Source: Cercis canadensis (taxonomy: Eukaryota; Streptophyta; Magnoliopsida; Fabales; Fabaceae). From it: DNA of 64,000 nt. Positions 57,770 through 64,000 of this stretch are shown here, piece by piece. The stretch lies in NCBI GenBank assembly GCA_003255065.1, contig QAOA01005126.1, forward strand, positions 772,459-836,458, read 5' to 3'. Made by a program: the position numbers and the translations under genes. How positions within the stretch are numbered: the first letter of the stretch is position 1; every line of letters begins with the position of its first letter. The notes beneath the pieces are model-generated. The model saw only the letters and a program-made list of their open reading frames with translations. It ran no database searches and was not told the origin of the DNA.

Positions 57770-58924
57770 AGAGGTAGATGATTTTGAAACCTTCTAGACT
57801 GCCAACTATTTCTTTGTGAGGGTCAATTCTTTCTCAACCACAGTAAGTCTAGCAATGCAATCAAAAATTGTAGTCTAAAAATAGTTTAGGCGCTTTCTAA
57901 TCTGATTGGCTAATTCTGCAAGCTTGACAATTGCTATCCACTCCACTTGATCAACTGACTGGGAGGAAGGAACTGGTTGTGGTTGGGTTTTCTGCTTCTT
58001 TGCGAATTTGGAAGAACTAGGAGCAACAGGTGTAGGCCTCTTTGAAGAGTTAGCAAGAGTAAGAGTAACTGGTTCTTGAGATGATATAAAACATACAGGT
58101 CAGGGTTTGAGAAGTCACTATGGCTTCCAATTATGGCCAGTAGCTAGGTTGTAACTAGTTTGCCTAAAGTTCTACTTATGGGGTCAAAGCAGTGTAAGCA
58201 GTGTATTGAAGGAGGTCTTCCTTGGCCTCTAAACTCAAGAAAATCACAGATACATGTCATTGCATCATCACAAAAAATTAAATCAGAGGGTCAGACATTT
58301 TGCACAAATTTGCAGTCCCCAGAAACAATCAGTTTAAGCACATTAGCTAATATTTTTTCAGTCAAAATAAATTCTACCCTAGCCACATAACTTTTAAGAT
58401 AAATAGTTCCAGATTTAGAACCTTGTAATGGCTATAAGTGAGCATAAAATAGCCTTATTACCTTTGATAAGATTGGTTCATCCAACTTCAGCATAGCATA
58501 TCAGCCCATCTTAGCAAACATCCTCTTAACTGCTTTGGTGGGAGGATTCTTTGATTCCCAAGTTACTAAGAAACCAGGTGCTATTGTCCTGGTTTCTTAA
58601 GATTTTTTTTTTTTAAGTTTTCCTCATTAGCTTGGCTTTCAAACAGAGAGGAAGAAGCACTTGCAAATTTGGGGTTTTAACCCTTGGAGTAAATGCAGTC
58701 TTTCTTGCCAACATTTTGAATTTTTTGGGCTTAGCAGCAAGAATTGGGTGAGTTTCTGGTTCTGGCTTAGGCTCAGCCACATTTTCTGGTTCAGACTTAG
58801 TTTTTATTTCAAAAGATGAATCTAGAACTAGTTTAGATGTGGATTGTTCCTCAAAAGCATATAAGGAAGAAGGAATGCATGAAAGAGACATTGTGGGTGA
58901 GGGTGTTGGTGATTGGTTCTTCAT
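57770..58924 (-). pseudogene. Env-like/post-pol region of the Copia element
   Basis: Downstream of RNase H on the minus strand, a Pro/Glu/Lys-rich frame (58,613-58,924, 103 codons) is followed by broken frames down to about 57,770. Position and composition fit the extra ORF described for SIRE-type elements. No envelope motif is proven. Confidence 0.45.
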
Positions 58925-59589
58925 GGGAAGGGCGAGTAGTTGCCTTGCCTTCAGACTTAGCCATTAGTCTTTGGCTTACTCTTATATTCATAAACTTAAG
59001 TACTTGGTTGCCTTGCTACACAATGCGGAAGTTGAACAAAGAAAGTGGCAAACATAAGAACATAGAGGGATAATGTGCAAGGTGAATGAAAAAAAAAAAA
59101 ATGCAGCAAAGAAGGGAAGTGGGAAGATAAAAAAAAAAAAAAATAGGATAAAACAATGCGTTTGCAAAGGACAGTTAAATAAAACGTGTGTTTTGGCCAA
59201 ACGTCAAAAAATGCGGGCCAAAAGCATGTAGGCCCATACTAAAATAAAAATTTAAACTAGCCTACTAGAAATAAAATAAATCTTTTAAAGAAATAGCCCA
59301 ATAGATATCATCCCAAAAAAAATAACTAGATTCTTTTGAAACAAAAGGTCCAACAAGATTACAATCCTTTAAAAAAAATTAGCAACCCAAAAATGAAATA
59401 TTTCATTGATTCAAAACTAGTTTTGGGTAGAAATAATTTTGTCTAAATATTCCAGATCTCTTTGCCAAAATTCCAAAAGCATACCAAGTTGAATTGAACA
59501 TTAACAAGCCTTTTCATGACAACAATAAGAAAGACAGAAAGAAAAATGATATGTGTATGTACAAACAAAATGCGAACATCCATATCTCA

Positions 59590-59970
59590 TCAAGACAAGT
59601 TTATCATTCCTAACTCATGTCTAATAAAATAGAATCTAGCTTCAACTAAAGGCTTAATAAAGATGTTAGCAATTTGATCATCAGTATTAACAAAAGATAA
59701 TTCTATATCACCCTTAATGATATGATCCCTAAGAAAATGATGTTTGATGTCTATGTGTTTGGTCATAAAATGTTGAACTGTATTTCTTGCAATATGGATA
59801 GTACTAGTATTATCACACAACATAGGAGTTTTGTCAAGAATTATACCATAATCAACCAACTGTTGTTTCATCCATAGCACTTGTGAACAACAAAGTCCAA
59901 CTTTCATGTATTCAGCTTCAACTATTGATTGAGCTATTACATTATGCTTCTTAGATTGCCAAGAAACCAA
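59590..59970 (-). pseudogene. Copia RNase H remnant
   Basis: 126 codons with SWQSKKHNVIAQSIVEAEYM, LWMKQQLVDYGI, MLCDNTSTIHIARNTVQH, TKHIDIKHHFLRDHI and the terminal DQIANIFIKPL: the C-terminal Copia RNase H signatures. It is the only pol part recognised in this element. Confidence 0.9.
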
Positions 59971-60219
59971 TGCATCTCAAAGAAATTTGCATCCTTCGCT
60001 AATGCTTTTGCGATCAATTGAACATCCAACATAATCAAAATTAGTATAAGAAACTAGTTCAAAAGAACTAGTTCTTTGCTATTATCACCAAAAGTAACAG
60101 CTCCTAAGTCTCAAAATTAATTGAACCAAACTTGAAGTAGTGTCCAGTCATGTGTCTAGAGCAGCCACTGTTCAGATACCAATAATCACTTTTGGCTTGA
60201 TAGCAGACCTGCAAGAAAG

Positions 60220-61881
60220 TTAGAGAGCTTGAGGTACCCAAGTTTCTTTGGGTCCTTTCAAGCTAGCAACAGTGGTGCTTTTTGGCACCAACACCATCTT
60301 TCTAGCAGAACAAAGTTTTTTATAGAAGCAGGTATTAGGAAAATGTTCTACATATCCACAGTAAAAACAAGTTCCTTGAGAGAAGGTGTGTGAGGAAGAG
60401 GCTTTGACAAAAGAGTTTCTAGAAATCTTTGAAGTGTTAGGTTGAACATAACCTAAAATAGTTATGTCTTGGCTTATCCTCTGCCTCCCTAGCAGAGAGT
60501 TCAAGTTATCTCTACCTTGAACAAATTTAGCTAGATCTTTGGATAGATCATTCACTTTTCCTTTCAACATATTGTTTTCACTCAAGATAGAAGGAGTAAG
60601 ACAATTATTTTTCTCAAGATCATCATTATGTTGCTGTAAGATTTTAAGTTTATCAGCCAAAACAAAAATATTTTTCTTAAGACCTTCTATCACCTTAGTC
60701 TGATCTTTTATAATTTTCTTGAGAGCAATGATTTTTACAAGTCTTTTTTTATAATCAAAAGACAAATCATCAAAAGCATGGCTTAGTTCATCAAAGGTAG
60801 GAAATAGTTAAAGATCTAGATCAATTGCCTCATGCTTCTTTCCACTGCTTTCATCAGTTGCCATGAGGCAGAAGTTGGTTATATTCTCTTCATCAAAATC
60901 ATCACTATTAGAGGTTGATTCTTCATCAATCCAGGTGGCCATCATTGCTTTCTTCTTTCCCTTTTTGAAATACTTATTTTTCTTGATATTTGGACACTTG
61001 GGTTTAATGTGTCCTGGCTTTTTACATTCATAGCAGATGATAGCCTCCTTGTGATTTTCTCCTCTAGTAAAATTTTTGATTCCTTTTGGTTCAAATCTTT
61101 TCTTCTCTTTTCTCTTCATTAATTAGAGAACCCTCTTTTTGACCATTGCCACATCATCTTCACTGGAAACTAGTTCTTCTTGAGTACTAGTTTCTAGATT
61201 AGTGGTTGCTAGAGCCAAACTTTTCTTTCTATCTTCCATTCTAGCCTTCTTGTGAAATAATAACATCTGATGTGTTTCCAATGTACCTCTGAGTTGATCA
61301 ACGGTGAGTCCATTGGTTTTAACATACTCTAGCAGTAAATTCACTTTAGATTCCCATTTGTCAGATAGGCATCTCAAGAGCTTTTTGACTTGCTCTCTTT
61401 GAGTGTAGACTCTCCCCAGGCTTTTGAGGTTGTTGATAATGCTTATAAACCTAGCAAAGAATGTCTCCAGAGGTTCATCTTGTGACATATGAAACATTTC
61501 ATATCTTGCAGAATAAATGTCAATTTTGGCCTCTTTGACATGACTGGTTCCTTCATAGATGACAGCAAGTCTATCCCACATTTTCTTTGCAGTATTACAA
61601 AAAGCGATGTGCTCATATTCTACCGCAGATACAACACATTCTATATTATATCTTGCCTTGGAATTTAGAGTGAATTTGAGTTTGTCCACATGAGTGAATT
61701 CATGTTCTTCTTTTGGGACAACAACTCCATTCTCCATTTTAGTAGGTGGTATGAGACCATTTCTGATGATCCGCCAAACCTCATAGTCAATTGACTCAAG
61801 GTACAATTTCCATGCAGTGTTTCCAATAAGGATAATTTTCTCTATTGAAGAATGGTGGCTTATGAGAAGAATGAGATTCAT
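60220..61881 (-). pseudogene. Copia gag region
   Basis: From the N-terminus: the UBN2-type gag core at 61,881-61,123 (AKKMWDRLAVIYEGTSHVKE, YEMFHMSQDEPLETFFARF, LLRCLSDKWESKV), a CYECKKPGHIKPKCP zinc knuckle at 61,119-60,808, a Lys-rich coiled coil (60,765-60,500), and a second CxxC..H..C stretch (CFYCGYVEHFPNTC) near 60,370-60,330. Family features are clear. It is broken. Confidence 0.88.
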
Positions 61882-61963
61882 TTTGATTTTTTATGGTACC
61901 TGCAACACAATGAAATAGATATTTAGCTCTTGGTTAGTTAAACCAATAAAAAGTGAGCACAAA

Positions 61964-61975
61964 GCTCTGATACCA
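61964..61975 (-). other. Primer-binding site of the Copia element
   Basis: TGGTATCAGAGC on the minus strand, the initiator-Met tRNA site usual in plant Copia elements, nine bases from the LTR end. Confidence 0.9.
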
Positions 61976-61984
61976 TTTGAAGGT

Positions 61985-63245
61985 TGCAAGAAATACTCCT
62001 AGAGAAGGGGGGGGGGGGGATAGGAGTTTTCAAATTTTAAAATTATATNAGGGGGGGGGGGTGATAGGAGTTTTCAAATTTTAAAATTATATCAGTTCTA
62101 AAATGCATATCAGTTCAATATTTAGTTCTCTTCAAGAACTAGTTCTCTAACCTTAAGAACTAGTTCTCTAATAAAACAGAATTCAACAGAAAATTAGAAC
62201 TAGCTAAATCAAATGAGAGCAGAATAAGAACAACTAAGAATATCATACCCAAGCAGCAAAAGCACATATAAATCTTAGAAATGCAAATAACTCAGAATTA
62301 AAGAGATGAAGGGAGAAGAAAAATTAGCAAGAGATTTTTATAGTGGTTCGACTAACATTGCCTACATCCACTTCTCCCAATTACTTGGGGTTCCACTAAA
62401 ATCTGAGTTTAGTTGTCTAAGCTTTACATCCATGGTTTTTCTTCAAGCTAACCAAGAACTCAAAATCAAGTTAAGTTGTCCAAGCTTCTCCAAGCTTACA
62501 TCCATGGTTTTTCATCAAGCTCACCAAGAACTCATCCCTTCCAACAAAGACGAATGAAGACTCTCACCCAAATTTCTCCCTAGAAATCTGAATACAAATC
62601 CATTTTATCAAAGATAAAGCCCCGTTAAAATAAATCTCTCAATAGAGAATAATATTAAAGCTCTCGTACATGATGAAGAAGAAGAGAGAAAACATAAAGA
62701 ACAAGCACTCAGAAAATTAACATTCTCTTTTTCTCTATTTCTCTTTCTTTCTTTCTTGCTTTTTCTTCTTTTCTAAATTCTGAACTCTTGAGTCCCACTC
62801 TTAAGATGTAAAATGCCTTCACGTGAAGATAACTGGTTACTGCCTATGCTAAGGACAACTGTCACACCAAGCACCAAGCAAAAACCCACTCACATATCCC
62901 TTTGTCTTTTAGTGAAAAATATCTTTTACTTTTTCCCTTAAAATGTGGATTTTGCAACAGCACTCTTAAGAGGAAATTTCCTCTTCTTGCTGAGGTAATT
63001 TCCTTATATGACTAGAGAAATCTCGAATCTTCTAGAGTCTTCAAAAATCCTTGTCCACGTCAGCAATTTGAACAAACAAATTCTGGAAGAGTGAGTCCTC
63101 TATTCCAAGAACTAGTTCTTAGATAGGAGCAGAAATAGTTTCCAAGACTTTTTGCTAACTTGTTCTAAATAAACACTTAGACATAAAATAACATTATAAT
63201 AATTTGTTATCATCAAAACAGGATTAGAGAATTGTGAGGCTAACA
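61985..63245 (-). repeat. 5' LTR of the Copia element
   Basis: On the minus strand it starts TGTTAGCCTCACAATTCTCT at 63,245 and ends ...GTATTTCTTGCA at 61,985. Length is 1,261 bp. A G-run plus a 30-bp segment is duplicated around an N at 62,049, probably an assembly artefact. Confidence 0.85.
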
Positions 63246-63760
63246 ATTTTCACTTTCGAGTTCATCACAGTGTAGCTTTTAAATCTTTATTATTCAAGAG
63301 AAACCATGACCCAAGTATGGAAATAACGAGGGAAAATGACCATAGAAAGGCTTGGATGAGTGTATCCTTGATAAGAATAAGAAGCAGAGGATAATCCTTA
63401 TGGGTATAAGAAGGAAAGCTAACTTCTAACAAACATATCAACTTGAGAAATGAGATCCATAACTTCTAGGGAGGCATACTCACAAAAGCACATGCACCTC
63501 TATCCCATCGAACATGAAGACCATGGAAAATGGCAAGGGGGCAAGGAGCTCAGCTTTCAAGTTTGTGCTTGATATGTGCTTATTAGACCTTTAAGTTCCA
63601 TGTTTTATCAATGGATCCCTACTTGGATTTGAGCAAATTCGCATTAAACATGAGACTTAACTCATCTATTTGTGTTTTCAAGTGTTTCTTGGGTTGATCG
63701 AGTAAAAGGAAGAGTTTTAAGGATTCATGGAGCAAAAGAGCAGAGAAATTAAAAGAATTC
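63246..63760. other. Short spacer with no gene
   Basis: Between the Copia 5' LTR and the CACGGCC-rich block. No coding region or named element is seen; it may be the start of the Athila-like LTR on its right. Confidence 0.4.
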
Positions 63761-64000
63761 AAAGTCCAGACAGGGGACACGGCCTTGGCATGGCCGTGTC
63801 CATGCCCGTGTCTAGCATCCAGAGAGCTTTCCTCCAGTTTCTTGAGGAACACGGCCAGGGTCAGTGAAGAACACACCCGTGTTGATGCCGTATCCTCAAT
63901 CCAGAAACAACCCAGAGAGGAACACGCCCCCTGTTGTAGAGACACGGCCATGTTGAGTTGAACACGGCTTGAAGAAATAGGTAACACGGCCGTGTCCGAG
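63760..64000 (+). repeat. Athila-like LTR fragment rich in CACGGCC motifs
   Basis: Repeated ACACGGCC, CATGGCCGTGTCC and CCCGTGTC words match the G+C-rich block of the Athila LTR at 19,960-20,265 (read on its minus strand). It is cut by the window edge. Confidence 0.6.

Larger units (their letters stand above)
56057..63245 (-). mobile_element. SIRE-type Copia LTR retrotransposon fossil with most of pol missing
   Basis: On the minus strand the element reads 5' LTR (63,245-61,985), PBS (61,975-61,964), gag (61,881-60,220), a short remnant of RNase H (59,970-59,590), an env-like region (about 58,924-57,770), a polypurine tract and the 3' LTR (57,269-56,057). Protease, integrase and RT are not seen between gag and RNase H. 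The two LTRs are roughly 90% alike by eye, implying an insertion some millions of years old. No matching 5-bp target duplication is visible. It is broken. Confidence 0.85.

Noticed and set aside
58160-58390. 76-codon plus-strand frame
   Set aside because: Antisense to the Copia env-like region; no signature.
1-64000. tRNA, rRNA or organelle-derived segments
   Set aside because: I looked for conserved tRNA boxes, rRNA cores and plastid gene text and saw none.

Overview
This looks like a repeat-rich stretch of a flowering-plant (eudicot-type) nuclear genome. It is AT-rich, has one intact-looking host gene (about 50.9-55.2 kb), and the rest is mostly transposable elements of plant-specific families inserted into one another. 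I cannot name the species.

Layout. (1) 1-10,511: a minus-strand Ty3/Gypsy fossil of the Tat/Ogre type, running off the left edge. It keeps its 5' LTR (7,770-10,511), a primer-binding site, ORF1/gag, protease, a G-patch-like segment, reverse transcriptase and the start of RNase H. (2) 10,512-20,818: a minus-strand Athila-type Gypsy fossil into which the Tat element inserted. It has an ORF-1/env-like region, integrase, RNase H/RT, protease, gag, PBS and 5' LTR (18,979-20,818). (3) 22,967-50,260: by my reading, one very old Mutator-like element (MULE). Related terminal inverted repeats lie at both ends and an 8-bp direct repeat (GTGTTATT) flanks it. Its mudrA-type transposase (minus strand, 42.78-48.83 kb) and a plant-mobile-domain gene (plus strand, 40.15-41.25 kb) converge. 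It is swollen to 27 kb by later insertions: Tat-type LTRs, a 3,237-bp hAT element with a perfect 8-bp target duplication, two oppositely oriented Athila-type pieces, a Copia solo LTR that itself contains a 1.35-kb inverted-repeat element carrying part of a CIPK kinase gene, a 924-bp hAT-like element carrying part of a METTL21-type methyltransferase gene, and a 541-bp MITE. (4) 50,381-50,631: a fold-back MITE just upstream of the host gene. (5) 50,923-55,241: the host gene, two exons, 357 codons, encoding an acidic protein with one C-terminal membrane segment (DUF6821/At4g13530-like as I recall the family). (6) 56,057-63,245: a minus-strand SIRE-type Copia fossil with both LTRs, gag, an env-like region, and most of pol missing. 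(7) About 63.7 kb to the right edge: the start of an Athila-like LTR rich in the CACGGCCGTG motif.

The main biological story is layered insertion and gene capture. Three different cut-and-paste contexts can be dated relative to one another, and two of them carry pieces of host genes (a CBL-interacting kinase and a lysine methyltransferase). The best candidate for something undescribed is a 320-codon uninterrupted reading frame with no family I recognise, lying where pol would be expected in an Athila-type element (33,347-34,309). Three single N bases (5,931; 21,528; 62,049) mark assembly trouble spots in homopolymer or microsatellite DNA.
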